64,000 bases of DNA from Bifidobacterium saimiriisciurei (GTDB taxonomy: Bacteria > Actinomycetota > Actinomycetes > Actinomycetales > Bifidobacteriaceae): assembly GCF_010667655.1 (NCBI RefSeq), contig NZ_WHZU01000004.1, positions 62,001 through 126,000 of the forward strand, written 5' to 3'. Below are positions 37,851 through 46,957 of this stretch, one piece after another (position 1 is the stretch's first letter; each line of letters begins with the position of its first letter). The notes beneath the pieces were generated by a model. The model was not told the origin of the DNA and did not search any database. It worked only from the letters and a program-made list of their open reading frames with translations. Position numbers and translations under genes: made by a program.

Positions 37851-39688
37851 GCGCTGAGAATTCCGGCAATCGTTCAGGAGGCAACCGTTCGGGACATTCC
37901 GGCGGCTACGGCAACCGCGGCGGCAAGTCCTACGGCCCGCGCCGCGGCGGCTTCGGCCATCGCAACGGCGGCAACGGCGGCAGGCGCTTCCACCGCGACG
38001 GTGAGTTCCACAAGGACCGCGACTTCCGCAGGGACGGCGACGCCCCGCGTCGCGACGGCGAGCATGGCGAGGGCCAGCGTCGCGAGAACGGCCAGCACGG
38101 CGGCTTCCGTCGAGGCGACCGTCAGGGCTTCCGCGGCAACGGCGGCGGCTTCCGTCGAGACGGCGACCGCCGCGGATTCCGCCGTGACGACCGTCGCGAC
38201 AACCGCGACGGCGAGCGCAGGGACTTCCATAAGGACGGCGAGCGTCGTGATGGCGAGCGTCGTTTCGAGGGACGCCGTGACGACCGTCGCGACAACCGTC
38301 GTTTCGACGACCGTGGCGGCAAGCGTCGCTTTGACGACCGTCGTGGCGATCGCCGCGGCAATGACGGCGGCTACGACAAGGGCGGCCGCAGGTTCGACCG
38401 TGATGACCGTCGCGGCGGCCGTGACTTCGACCGCAAGCCCCGCCGCGCCTTCGATGACAAGCCGCGCAACCCGCGTTACGAGCGCGACGGCGAGCGTCAG
38501 GAGCGTCGTTTCGACGGTCAGGGCGAGCAGCGCGAGAACCGTCGCGACTTCCATCGCGACGACCGCCGCAACAACCGTTACGAGCGCAGCGGCAAGGGGT
38601 CGCACGGCTTCTACCAGGACGGCCGTCGCAATTCCGACGGCACGGTGAGCTATCCGTCGCAGAACCCGTACACGCATCGCCGCCCCGATGAGCCGAAGAT
38701 GCCGAAGGGCCTGGAATGGTCGATGCTGTCGACCGACGAGCGTGAGCGTCTGCGCGGCCTGAGCAAGGAGCATGCCGAGAACATCGGTCTGCACATGCTT
38801 GCCGCCTACACGCTGGAGGAGGAGCATCCCGAGGAGGCGCTCGAGCACGCCAAGTGGATCGCCCGACAGGCCTCCCGCATCGACATGACCCGTGAGGTGC
38901 TGGCTCTGATCGCGTACCGTCAGGGCGATTACAAGCTCGCGCTGCGCGAGTTCCGCACCGCCTACCGCATGAACGGCTTCCTCGACTACCTGCCGTTCAT
39001 CGCCGACTGCGAGCGTGGCGTGGGCAATCCGAAGAAGGCCATCGAGCTCGCCGCCTCCGACGAGGCCAGGGCGCTGCGTGGCGAGGCCAAGGCCGAGATG
39101 TTCCTCGTCGTGGCCGGCGCCTACGGCGACCTCGGCAACTGGGACAAGGCCATCGAGCTCGTGCACACCGTCGGCCGTTCCAAGGGCATTTCGGGCGAGT
39201 ACCGCATGCGTGCCGTGCAGGCCGAGCAGAACTTCCTCGAGCAGGCCGGCCGCACCGACGAGTCCCTGGCCCTGGATGGTCTGGTCGACCGTCTTGAGGA
39301 CGAGTACGCAGAAGTCGATGACGAGGACGACGACACCATCATCGACAACGATCTCGAGGACATCGACGACGAGCTGCTCGAAGGCCTCGGCATCGACCTG
39401 TCCGTTCCCGACGATGACGAGAGCGAATCCGAGGATGCCGACGCCGATACGGCGGAGGACTCCGAGGAAGATGCCGCGGAAGAAGCCGGCGAGCAGACCG
39501 GGGATGCGGATGCCGAAGAGGCGGCCCCTGCCGATTCCGATGACTCCGAGGAAGCCGAAGCCGAATCCGAGGCTGAGACCGAGTCCGAAGCCGAGTCCAC
39601 GGACGGCGAGCCGGCCGAGGAGGACGCCGAGCCTGCCGAGTCCGGTGAAGCCGACGCCGAGTCCGAAGCCGAGGAGCAGGCCGAGTAA
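37847..39688 (+). CDS. TPR-like protein with Arg/Gly-rich N-terminus and acidic C-terminus
   Basis: This 613-aa protein has three parts. Residues 1 to about 270 are extremely rich in Arg, Gly, Asp and Asn (repeats such as [20 protein letters not shown]), like RGG RNA-binding regions. Residues about 280-490 form helical pairs typical of tetratricopeptide folds ([54 protein letters not shown]). Residues 490-613 are almost only Glu, Asp, Ala and Ser. Actinobacteria commonly have a TPR protein between tyrS and a HAD phosphatase; the Arg-rich domain is an unusual addition as far as I know. An RNA-linked or condensate-forming role is possible but only inferred. It starts at ATG 37847 inside the tyrS stop. 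Confidence 0.75.
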   Translation: MSAENSGNRSGGNRSGHSGGYGNRGGKSYGPRRGGFGHRNGGNGGRRFHRDGEFHKDRDFRRDGDAPRRDGEHGEGQRRENGQHGGFRRGDRQGFRGNGGGFRRDGDRRGFRRDDRRDNRDGERRDFHKDGERRDGERRFEGRRDDRRDNRRFDDRGGKRRFDDRRGDRRGNDGGYDKGGRRFDRDDRRGGRDFDRKPRRAFDDKPRNPRYERDGERQERRFDGQGEQRENRRDFHRDDRRNNRYERSGKGSHGFYQDGRRNSDGTVSYPSQNPYTHRRPDEPKMPKGLEWSMLSTDERERLRGLSKEHAENIGLHMLAAYTLEEEHPEEALEHAKWIARQASRIDMTREVLALIAYRQGDYKLALREFRTAYRMNGFLDYLPFIADCERGVGNPKKAIELAASDEARALRGEAKAEMFLVVAGAYGDLGNWDKAIELVHTVGRSKGISGEYRMRAVQAEQNFLEQAGRTDESLALDGLVDRLEDEYAEVDDEDDDTIIDNDLEDIDDELLEGLGIDLSVPDDDESESEDADADTAEDSEEDAAEEAGEQTGDADAEEAAPADSDDSEEAEAESEAETESEAESTDGEPAEEDAEPAESGEADAESEAEEQAE

Positions 39689-40761
39689 TGACCGGCGCAT
39701 ACCTCAAAGGCTCCGACCAGCCGCTGAGCCAGGCGTACCGTCTGGCGCTGCTCGACCTTGACGGCGTGGTTTACCGTGGCAAGAACCCGGTGGAGCACGC
39801 CGCCGACTCCATCGCCCAGGCCGAATCATCCGGCATGGCGATGGAGTACACGACGAACAACTCCTCGCGGTTCCAGTCCGTCGTCGCCGAACAGCTGCGC
39901 GGCTTCGGACTGCACGTCGAGCCCTGGCAGGTCATCACCTCGTCGGTGGTGGCCGCCCGCATGGTCGCCCATCACGTCCCCGCCGGCACCAAGGTGCTGG
40001 CGGCCGGCGCCCCGCATCTGCGCGAGGAGGTCGCCAAGGCCGGACTGACCCTGGTGGAACGCGTGGAGGACGGGCCGGAGGCCGTCATCCAGGGCTGGTA
40101 TCCCGAGATCACGTGGAACGAGCTCGCCGCCGTGGCATACGCCGCACAGCGCGGAGCCAAGTTCTTCGTGACCAACCGCGATCTGACGATTCCGCGTGAG
40201 CTGGGCATCGCACCCGGTTGCGGATCGCTGGTGAACGCCGTCATCGAGGCCGTGGGACGTCAGCCCCTCGGCTCTGCGGGCAAGCCCGAATCCGCCATGT
40301 ACGACGAGGCCCGACAGCTCGTGGCCGACGCGCAGAGCGCACAGGGCAAGGCCGCCGAACCCGTGGCCAAGGAACGATGCCTTGCGATCGGCGACCGTCT
40401 CGACACCGACATCGAAGCGGGCAACCGCGGCGGATACGATTCGCTCGTCGTGCTCACCGGCGTCGCCGATCCCAAGGGAATCATGCTCGCCGAGCCGATT
40501 CTGCGTCCCACGTACATCGCCAAGGACCTGCGGGGCCTCAACGAGACGCATCCGACCCCGACCCCGCTCCCGGAGGGAGGGTACTCCTGCGGCAAGGCCA
40601 GCGCCTGGATCGATGGCGGCGAACTGCATGTGGCATCACAGGGCGACGTCGAGGCGCCATCGGCGCTCGACGCGCTGCGCGCCGCCTGCTGCACGATGTG
40701 GCAGGCCGCCGACCGAGGCATCGACACCAGCGCCATCATCCTTCCCGATTTCAACATCTGA
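39688..40761 (+). CDS. HAD-superfamily phosphatase, NagD-like
   Basis: Haloacid-dehalogenase phosphatase of the NagD/phosphoglycolate-phosphatase type. Motif I is LLDLDGVVYRG (Asp23 and Asp25), motif II TTNNSSR, and motif IV GDRLDTDIEAG with GGYDSLVVLTG behind it. The cap is the C2 type between motifs II and III. Length is 357 aa, longer than NagD (250) because of about 60 extra C-terminal residues. It starts at ATG 39688, overlapping the TPR-protein stop by one base. The substrate is unknown. It belongs to the conserved tyrS to tlyA block of actinobacteria. Confidence 0.88.
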   Translation: MTGAYLKGSDQPLSQAYRLALLDLDGVVYRGKNPVEHAADSIAQAESSGMAMEYTTNNSSRFQSVVAEQLRGFGLHVEPWQVITSSVVAARMVAHHVPAGTKVLAAGAPHLREEVAKAGLTLVERVEDGPEAVIQGWYPEITWNELAAVAYAAQRGAKFFVTNRDLTIPRELGIAPGCGSLVNAVIEAVGRQPLGSAGKPESAMYDEARQLVADAQSAQGKAAEPVAKERCLAIGDRLDTDIEAGNRGGYDSLVVLTGVADPKGIMLAEPILRPTYIAKDLRGLNETHPTPTPLPEGGYSCGKASAWIDGGELHVASQGDVEAPSALDALRAACCTMWQAADRGIDTSAIILPDFNI

Positions 40762-40771
40762 CGGACGATCG

Positions 40772-40933
40772 ATGCAATCCATGAACGACAGCATTGACAC
40801 CGGCATCGTCGATCTTGCCGAGCGCTTCCCCGCACTTGGCAAGATCGACGATGCCGACTACGACGCCCAGCTCGCCGCCTACCGCGACATCCTGCGCAGT
40901 CTCGGCGACGAACTCGGACGGCTCAAGAACTAA
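40772..40933 (+). CDS. Small conserved protein upstream of tlyA
   Basis: This 53-aa acidic protein (MQSMNDSIDTGIVDLAERF..., ending LRSLGDELGRLKN) is predicted to form one or two amphipathic helices. Actinobacterial genomes have a small protein of similar size at exactly this place, between the HAD phosphatase and tlyA. It starts at ATG 40772 or 40781; neither has a strong RBS. The 10-base gap behind the phosphatase gene and the 14-base gap before tlyA point to one operon. Function is unknown. Confidence 0.6.
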   Translation: MQSMNDSIDTGIVDLAERFPALGKIDDADYDAQLAAYRDILRSLGDELGRLKN

Positions 40934-40947
40934 CCGAAAGGCGGCAC

Positions 40948-41691
40948 ATGGCATCATCGCGTCTCGACGCCGAACTCGTCTCCCGCGGACTGGCCGACTC
41001 CCGCTCGCGCGCGCAACGGCTCATCAAGGACGGCGCGGTGGTCGTCAACGGCACGGTCGTGACCAAGCCCGCCGCCAAGGTGTACACCGCCGACGACATC
41101 GTCGCCGATCCGGGCGACGACTACGTCTCCCGCGGTGCCTACAAGCTCATCGGTGCCTACGAACGCTTCGCCCCGATGGGGCTGCTTTCGCCCAAGGGAC
41201 TGGACTGCCTCGACATCGGCGCCTCCACGGGAGGCTTCACCGAGGTCCTGCTGCGCAAGGGCGCGGCCCACGTGCTGGCCCTCGACGTCGGCCATGGCCA
41301 GCTTCATCCGCGCATCGCGGACGACCCGAGGGTCATCGACATGAGCGGCACGAACATCCGCGACGTGCAGTCCGGCGACCTGCCGTTCGTCCCCCGACTC
41401 ATCGTCTCCGACGTCTCGTTCATCTCGCTCACCTACGTGATACCCGTCATCGAACGCATCGCACCTGCCGGAGCCGACGTCGTACTGCTGGTCAAACCGC
41501 AGTTCGAGGTCGGCCGGGAGCACCTCGGCAGGGGCGGCATCGTGACCGACGACGTCGCACGGCGACAGGCCTTCGACCGTGTCATCGCCTGCGCCAGGGA
41601 CCATGGCTTCGAGGTGAGGGCCACATCCCCCTCGCCGATCACCGGCACCCACGGCAACGTCGAATACCTGCTGTGGATCGCCCGCGCATAG
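40948..41691 (+). CDS. tlyA: TlyA family rRNA methyltransferase
   Basis: Probable 2'-O-methyltransferase for 16S/23S rRNA; it modifies the capreomycin site in mycobacteria. The N-terminal S4 RNA-binding domain (residues 1-62: SRLDAELVSRGLADSRSRAQ) is followed by an FtsJ-like Rossmann methyltransferase with the SAM motif CLDIGASTGGFTEVLL (near residue 88). Length is 247 aa. ATG 40948 has GAAAGGCGG upstream. Annotated as hemolysin A in many genomes, but the methyltransferase motifs are clear. The NAD kinase and recN genes that follow tlyA in many actinobacteria are not present here. Confidence 0.92.
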   Translation: MASSRLDAELVSRGLADSRSRAQRLIKDGAVVVNGTVVTKPAAKVYTADDIVADPGDDYVSRGAYKLIGAYERFAPMGLLSPKGLDCLDIGASTGGFTEVLLRKGAAHVLALDVGHGQLHPRIADDPRVIDMSGTNIRDVQSGDLPFVPRLIVSDVSFISLTYVIPVIERIAPAGADVVLLVKPQFEVGREHLGRGGIVTDDVARRQAFDRVIACARDHGFEVRATSPSPITGTHGNVEYLLWIARA

Positions 41692-41823
41692 CGACGCCTT
41701 CCCGACGCCACGCCGGCGTCGCCGCCGCCGAACGTCGGAAGCAAGGTGTGCCGGAGGTTACATCTCCATGAAGAGGCTCCCCATCATCCCGCCACGCGGT
41801 CTTCGCGGCGGAATAATGGCGGT

Positions 41824-43353
41824 ATGAGGGATAAGATCATCGCGGCCGTCATGGGGGCGGTCCTCGTCATTCTCGCCGGTCTCATCGGCGTCGGGGGATT
41901 CCTCGGCTATCAGGCCATCGAACGCCTCGACGCCAGCATGCAGACCACGGCATCGAACGTGAAGGACCTCGGCGAATCCGTCGAGGAGCAGTCCGACGGC
42001 CAGGAGTCACGCATCAACGATTCGCTCAGCGGCGTCGACCTCGGACTCAAGATCAACGGCATTCCCACGCCGGTCAAACTCAACGTCATCAACCCCCGCG
42101 TCAACGCCAAGTCGCTGGCCGTCGGCGTCGACAACCGTCTGACGCTCGACGTCCCCGTGAACAGCGTCGTCATGGTCAACGGACGACGGTACACCGGGGC
42201 CGTGAACCTCCGGTTCGACAGGCTGTCGCGGGAGGTCAGCCACAACACCGTCATCAAGATCAGCCGGTCGACGGGCGAACAGCGCACGATCACCATCCCC
42301 TCGCTGCCCAGCGACTTCCCGAACCTGGAGGTGTCCGGCCAGAACTTCGCCACCCCGAAGGGCGACTACTACGGCAACGTCGGCACCGGAGCGAACACCT
42401 ACGTCTACCGCATGACCCCCGCCGGGGCCATCCTTTACTACCGCCGCGGACAGGACATCGACAACCTTAAGAAATACACGTTCGGCGGCAAGACCTACTA
42501 TTCGTTCTTCGAGGCCGTGCCCGAATACAACCAGATCAGGAACTTCAGCCTCAAATTCGGGCAGATCGTACTGCTCGACGACCAGTACCGCCAGATCAGG
42601 CGCATCCGCCTGACCCCCACGAAGAAGCTCCCGCAAGGCGGGTACGCGGAGAACCACGACTACATCTTCCTCTCGCCCACGCACTACATCCTCATGGGGG
42701 AGGTGTACTCGCCCATCAGGGACGGCAAGGGCAACACCAACGAGATGCGCTCCACGTACATCCAGGAGCTCGATGGAGGCAAGGTCACGTTCGAATGGCT
42801 CAGCAGCGAGCACCGCGAACTTGACGACAGCTACCAGGAGCTCATGGACAACAACGAGGACTACATGCATTCCAACAGCCTCGTCATCGACCCGAAGGAC
42901 GGCAATTTCGTCCTTTCGGCGCGCAACCAGGACGCCGTCATGAAGATCGACCACCATACCGGTGCCATCGTATGGACCCTCGGCGGCAAGAACGACCGGT
43001 TCTCCCTGCCCAAGGACCAGCGGTTCTCGCGCCAGCACTACGCGTACTTCGACGACGACCACAACCTGCTGCTGTTCGACAACGGCGTCTCGACCGGACA
43101 CACGACCATCAAGCGCTACACACTGGACGAGAGGAACCACAAGGTGACGGCGTTCAGGAACTTCGACCTCGGCGACCACTTCTCCATGTACTGCGGCAGT
43201 GTGCAGCAGATATCACCGGACCGGTACTTCATCGGATGGGGCATGGCCTCCAACAAGGTGCTCGCCACGCTCTACGACTTCAAGAACGACAAGGTGATCA
43301 GCGAAATCGTGTCGTCGACGTCGCAAAGCTACCGCACGCAGTATTTCGAATAG
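41824..43353 (+). CDS. Membrane-anchored arylsulfate sulfotransferase
   Basis: Transfers sulfate from one phenol sulfate ester to another phenol without PAPS, outside the cell membrane. One transmembrane anchor lies at about residues 5-28, then a coiled or linker region, an Ig-like domain (about 75-160) and a beta-propeller. Catalytic residues of AssT can be matched: His278 (ENHDY), His349 (MHSNSL, the transient sulfate carrier), Arg367 (SARNQD) and His405 (RQHYAYF). The 18-residue step from His349 to Arg367 equals that in the E. coli enzyme as I recall it. Length is 509 aa. ATG 41824 lacks an RBS and follows AATAAT by six bases, so it may be leaderless. Confidence 0.85.
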   Translation: MRDKIIAAVMGAVLVILAGLIGVGGFLGYQAIERLDASMQTTASNVKDLGESVEEQSDGQESRINDSLSGVDLGLKINGIPTPVKLNVINPRVNAKSLAVGVDNRLTLDVPVNSVVMVNGRRYTGAVNLRFDRLSREVSHNTVIKISRSTGEQRTITIPSLPSDFPNLEVSGQNFATPKGDYYGNVGTGANTYVYRMTPAGAILYYRRGQDIDNLKKYTFGGKTYYSFFEAVPEYNQIRNFSLKFGQIVLLDDQYRQIRRIRLTPTKKLPQGGYAENHDYIFLSPTHYILMGEVYSPIRDGKGNTNEMRSTYIQELDGGKVTFEWLSSEHRELDDSYQELMDNNEDYMHSNSLVIDPKDGNFVLSARNQDAVMKIDHHTGAIVWTLGGKNDRFSLPKDQRFSRQHYAYFDDDHNLLLFDNGVSTGHTTIKRYTLDERNHKVTAFRNFDLGDHFSMYCGSVQQISPDRYFIGWGMASNKVLATLYDFKNDKVISEIVSSTSQSYRTQYFE

Positions 43354-43380
43354 ACGGCGACGCTTCCGAAGGGGACGCTG

Positions 43381-43737
43381 TTACTTGCGCTTCGAGCCCT
43401 TCTTCGGGGATTTCCGGGACGGGCCCTTCGCGGGTTCGTCCTTCTCGGGACTGACCGGGGGAGCGAAAAGCACGAAGCGCTCCTGCAACCCGCGCTTCAC
43501 CGGCGGGATGGAGCAGACCACGAAGCCGACGAGGCCGCCGCCGATGATGCCCCATGACTCCAGATCGCGTCCGGCGATCATGAAGACGAAGAACAGCAGG
43601 CAGAACACGACGCCCAACGCCTGGGAGACCTTGCGCTGCAGCGCGTCCATATCGGTCGTGCGGCGGGGCAGCACCGCGAAGACGCCGCCGATGACGGCGC
43701 ATGCCACGGCGATCACCGCGACGAAGACATACTGCAT
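43381..43737 (-). CDS. Small membrane protein with lysine-rich tail
   Basis: This 118-aa protein of unknown function has three hydrophobic segments (YVFVAVIAVACAVIGGVFAV, ALGVVFCLLFFVFMIAG and WGIIGGGLVGFVVCSI), followed by a charged tail ending in KSPKKGSKRK. The open frame is longer upstream, but ATG 43737 with AAAGGATA gives a start right at the first membrane segment. It is convergent with the sulfotransferase gene, with 27 bases between their stops, and stands alone. Confidence 0.65.
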   Translation of the reverse strand: MQYVFVAVIAVACAVIGGVFAVLPRRTTDMDALQRKVSQALGVVFCLLFFVFMIAGRDLESWGIIGGGLVGFVVCSIPPVKRGLQERFVLFAPPVSPEKDEPAKGPSRKSPKKGSKRK

Positions 43738-44051
43738 GGCCCTATCCTTTCCCTGATTTCGCCATAAGCATAAACAGGCATGTATGCATGGCAGTCGCCG
43801 ACGACCGCCGGAACCATTCCATCGTCCGCAGCATGCCATATCCGTCCCATTTTATGGGCATTAACGGAAAAACAATGGAAATATCAGGAAAAAATCCGGG
43901 GTTTCGGATATAACTCTAAGTTGTACTTCCGTACCCCGGGTTTGTTTCGGCTTCATGCCGCGGCAACATATTCGTTGCCCGCCGGACACGTCGCTGAAAT
44001 CCGGGCCCCGCGGCCCGACCGCAGGGACGATTGATATGAAGAGAGGTACTC
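43738..44051. other. Intergenic region upstream of the first oppA
   Basis: No gene is supported. It separates a minus-strand gene from the peptide-transport operon and should hold both promoters. TATAAC at 43909-43914 is a candidate -10 for oppA, but no -35 is convincing. The oppA RBS is AGAGAGG just before 44052. Confidence 0.4.
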
Positions 44052-45677
44052 GTGCAGAGTAAAAAGATTCTCGCGGCAGTCGCTTCCATCGCCGCGATCG
44101 CGTCGCTCGCGGCCTGCGGCGGCGTCAAGGACGGCGGCACCGCCTCCGATGCCAACGCCATCACCATCGGTACGACCGACAAGATCGTCAGCCTCGATCC
44201 GGCCGGCCAGTACGACAACGGCTCCTTCGCCGTGATCATCAACGTGTTCCCGTTCCTGTTCTCCCAGAACTACAACGAGTCCGAGATGAGCCCCGACATC
44301 GCCGCCGATGACGGCAGCTGGAACGCCGACGGCACCGAGTTCACCGTCAAGATCAAGCCGGGCCTCAAGTGGGCCAACGGCCACACGCTCGACTCCAAGG
44401 ACGTCAAGTTCTCCTTCGACCGCGTGAAGAAGATCAACGACGAGAACGGCCCCGCCTCGCTGCTCGCCAACATCACCGACATCGAGACCCCGGACGCCAC
44501 CACCGTGGTGTTCAAGGACTCCGTGAAGAACGACGTGACCCTCAAGCAGGTCCTCGGCTCCCCGGCCGGCCCGATCGTCGACGACGAGGTCTTCAGCGCC
44601 GACAAGCTCACCTCCGCCGACGACATCATCAAGGCCAACGCCTTCGGCGGCCCGTACAAGCTCACCTCGTTCAAGCTCAACGAGGCCGTCAGCTACGAGA
44701 AGTACGACGGCTACAAGGGCCTGACCCCGGCCAAGAACAACGCCGTGCAGGTGAAGTACTTCGCCGACGCCTCCAACCTGAAGATGGCCATCGAGCAGAA
44801 CCAGGTCGACGTCGCCTACCGCACCCTGACCCCGACCGACATCTCCGACCTCAAGAAGAACGACAAGGTCAAGGTCGTCACCGGCCCCGGCGGTGAGGAA
44901 CGCTTCATCACGTTCAACATGAACATCATGCCGTACGGCACCAAGCAGAAGGACGCCGACGCCAACAAGGCCAAGGCCGTCCGCCAGGCCGTCGCCAACC
45001 TCATCGACCGCGAGGAGCTGGCCCAGACCGTGTACAAGGGCACCTACACCCCAATGTACTCCTACATCCCGTCCGGCATCACCGGCCAGGTGAACACCTT
45101 CAAGGAGAAGTACGGCGAGAACGGCAAGCCGAGCCTCGAGAAGGCCAAGAAGGTCCTCGCCGACGCCGGCGTGAAGACCCCGGTCGACCTCAAGCTCCAG
45201 TACAACGCCGAGCACTACGGCTCCAGCTCCGCCGACGAGTACTCCGCCATCAAGTCCCAGCTCGAGCAGGGCGGCCTCTTCAAGGTCGACCTCCAGCAGA
45301 CCGAGTGGACGCAGTACCAGAAGGAACGCGTCGTCACCGACTCCTCCGACGGCGTGTACCCGGCCTACCAGCTCGGCTGGTACCCGGACTACTCCGATCC
45401 GGACAACTACCTGTCCCCGTTCTTCCGCGACGGCAACTTCGTGAACAACGGCTACTCCAACAAGAAGATCAACGACCTGATCGTGCAGCAGGCCGGCGAG
45501 CAGGACAAGGCCAAGCGCGTCGCCCTGCTCAAGCAGATCCAGGAGCTGGAGACCGAGGACATCTCGACCCTGCCGCTGCTGCAGGGCGCCCAGGTCGCCG
45601 TCACCGGCACCAACATCTCGGGCGTGACGCTGGACGCTTCGTTCCGCTTCCGCTACGCGTCCGTCACCAAGTCCTGA
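44052..45677 (+). CDS. Peptide ABC transporter substrate-binding lipoprotein (copy 1)
   Basis: Extracytoplasmic receptor of an oligopeptide importer (SBP_bac_5 family). The lipoprotein signal ends in ASLAAC with the lipidated cysteine at position 22. The mature part starts with the typical ITIGTTDKIVSLDPA and contains LKPGLKWANGH-like and YNAEHYGSSSADEYSAIKSQL sequences. Length is 541 aa. It starts at GTG 44052 with AGAGAGG upstream. It heads an operon with two permeases and a fused ATPase; a long hairpin after its stop probably raises its level above the membrane parts. Copies 2 and 3 lie downstream. Confidence 0.93.
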   Translation: MQSKKILAAVASIAAIASLAACGGVKDGGTASDANAITIGTTDKIVSLDPAGQYDNGSFAVIINVFPFLFSQNYNESEMSPDIAADDGSWNADGTEFTVKIKPGLKWANGHTLDSKDVKFSFDRVKKINDENGPASLLANITDIETPDATTVVFKDSVKNDVTLKQVLGSPAGPIVDDEVFSADKLTSADDIIKANAFGGPYKLTSFKLNEAVSYEKYDGYKGLTPAKNNAVQVKYFADASNLKMAIEQNQVDVAYRTLTPTDISDLKKNDKVKVVTGPGGEERFITFNMNIMPYGTKQKDADANKAKAVRQAVANLIDREELAQTVYKGTYTPMYSYIPSGITGQVNTFKEKYGENGKPSLEKAKKVLADAGVKTPVDLKLQYNAEHYGSSSADEYSAIKSQLEQGGLFKVDLQQTEWTQYQKERVVTDSSDGVYPAYQLGWYPDYSDPDNYLSPFFRDGNFVNNGYSNKKINDLIVQQAGEQDKAKRVALLKQIQELETEDISTLPLLQGAQVAVTGTNISGVTLDASFRFRYASVTKS

Positions 45678-45750
45678 ACACGGGTTCCCCGATGACGACG
45701 TGATGATTTTCACGAAACATTGGGGAACTACGCTCGGCGCTTAGCCATTT

Positions 45751-45811
45751 GGGGGATGCCAGAGGCCACGCGGTCGTCTTCGGATGACCGCCACGGCCCC
45801 TGACATCCCCC
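45751..45811 (+). other. Long hairpin between oppA and the permease gene
   Basis: GGGGGATG (45751-45758) pairs with CATCCCCC (45804-45811), with further pairing inside and the terminal stem GCGGTC/GACCGC around a TCTTCGG-type loop. There is no T-run, so it is better read as an mRNA stabiliser or processing barrier than as a full terminator. Confidence 0.5.
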
Positions 45812-45846
45812 TTCAACCGTAATTTCATCAATCCAAGGAGAAACGA

Positions 45847-46956
45847 GTGGCGTCGAAAGCCCAAGCTCAGACCGAGCAGCCGCAGAACAAGGCGGTTGAC
45901 ACTCCTGAGAACAAACCGAAAAAGAACAGGATATCGGGCGGGTTCTTCCGATTCGTCATCGTCCGCTTCCTGCTGATCATCCCCACCATCTTCATTCTGG
46001 TCACCATCGTGTTCTTCGTGATGCGCGCCACCGGCGACCCCATCACCGCAGCGCTCGGCGGGCGACTCACCCCGCAGGAGCTGCAGGCCAGAATCCACGC
46101 CGCCGGCTATGACCGGCCGCTGCTGTCGCAGTACATCGACTACCTCGGCGGCCTGCTGCACGGCGACCTGGGAACCACCCTCACCGACAACCAGCCGGTC
46201 ATCACCGTGCTGACCCGCTACGGCGCCGCCACGTTCGAGCTCGCGCTGCTCGCGCTCATCATCGCCCTCATCGTCGGCATCGGACTCGGCCGCATCGCCG
46301 CCCGCCGCCGCGACCAGGCCGTCGACGCCGGCATCCGCACGTTCGCCATCCTGTGCTACGCCACCCCGGTGTTCTTCCTCGGCCTGCTGCTCAAGCTCAT
46401 CTTCTCCGTCTGGCTCGGCTGGCTGCCCAGCTCCGGACGAAGCTCGCTGGCCTCCGAGATGCAGTTCTCGCGTCTCGTCTCGCCGACCGGCTTCTACATC
46501 ATCGACGCCCTGCAGCTCGGCGACCCGGCGGTGCTGCTCGACGTGCTCGAGCACGCCATCCTGCCGGCGCTGGCCCTCGGCCTGCTGACCGCCGGCGTCT
46601 TCATCCGTCTGGTGCGCACCAACGTGATCAGCACCTACACCTCCGGCTACGTCGAGGCGGCCCGCTCACGCGGCGTCTCCGAGAAGCGCCTGCTGAGCAA
46701 GCACGCCTGGAAGCCGGCCCTCATCCCGATCATCACCGTCATGGGCATGCAGATCGCCCTGATGCTCGCCGGCGCCGTGCTCACCGAGACCACCTTCGAA
46801 TGGAAGGGCCTCGGATTCATGCTCTCCACGTACCTCAAGGCCCGAGACTTCGTGGCCGTGCAGGGCATCGTGATCCTTATCGCAATCATCGTTTCGGTGG
46901 TGAACTTCATCGTGGATGTCGTCAGCGCCCTTATCGACCCGAGAGTGAGGTACTGA
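45847..46956 (+). CDS. Peptide ABC transporter permease, DppB/OppB type
   Basis: First membrane subunit of the importer. It has an N-terminal cytoplasmic tail of about 30 residues rich in Gln/Lys, then six transmembrane segments; the first is FLLIIPTIFILVTIVFFVM. The family segment GDPITAALGGRLTPQEL lies between segments 1 and 2. The EAA loop is VEAARSRGVSEKRLLSKHAW. Length is 369 aa. It starts at GTG 45847 with AAGGAG upstream. The next permease follows after one base. Confidence 0.93.
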   Translation: MASKAQAQTEQPQNKAVDTPENKPKKNRISGGFFRFVIVRFLLIIPTIFILVTIVFFVMRATGDPITAALGGRLTPQELQARIHAAGYDRPLLSQYIDYLGGLLHGDLGTTLTDNQPVITVLTRYGAATFELALLALIIALIVGIGLGRIAARRRDQAVDAGIRTFAILCYATPVFFLGLLLKLIFSVWLGWLPSSGRSSLASEMQFSRLVSPTGFYIIDALQLGDPAVLLDVLEHAILPALALGLLTAGVFIRLVRTNVISTYTSGYVEAARSRGVSEKRLLSKHAWKPALIPIITVMGMQIALMLAGAVLTETTFEWKGLGFMLSTYLKARDFVAVQGIVILIAIIVSVVNFIVDVVSALIDPRVRY

Positions 46957-46957
46957 C

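Noticed and set aside
37874..39700. A 608-codon minus-strand frame rich in Val/Ala/Leu
   Set aside because: It is the mirror of the Arg/Gly/Asp-rich and acidic repeats of the TPR protein; the plus-strand frame has the RBS, operon context and TPR homology.
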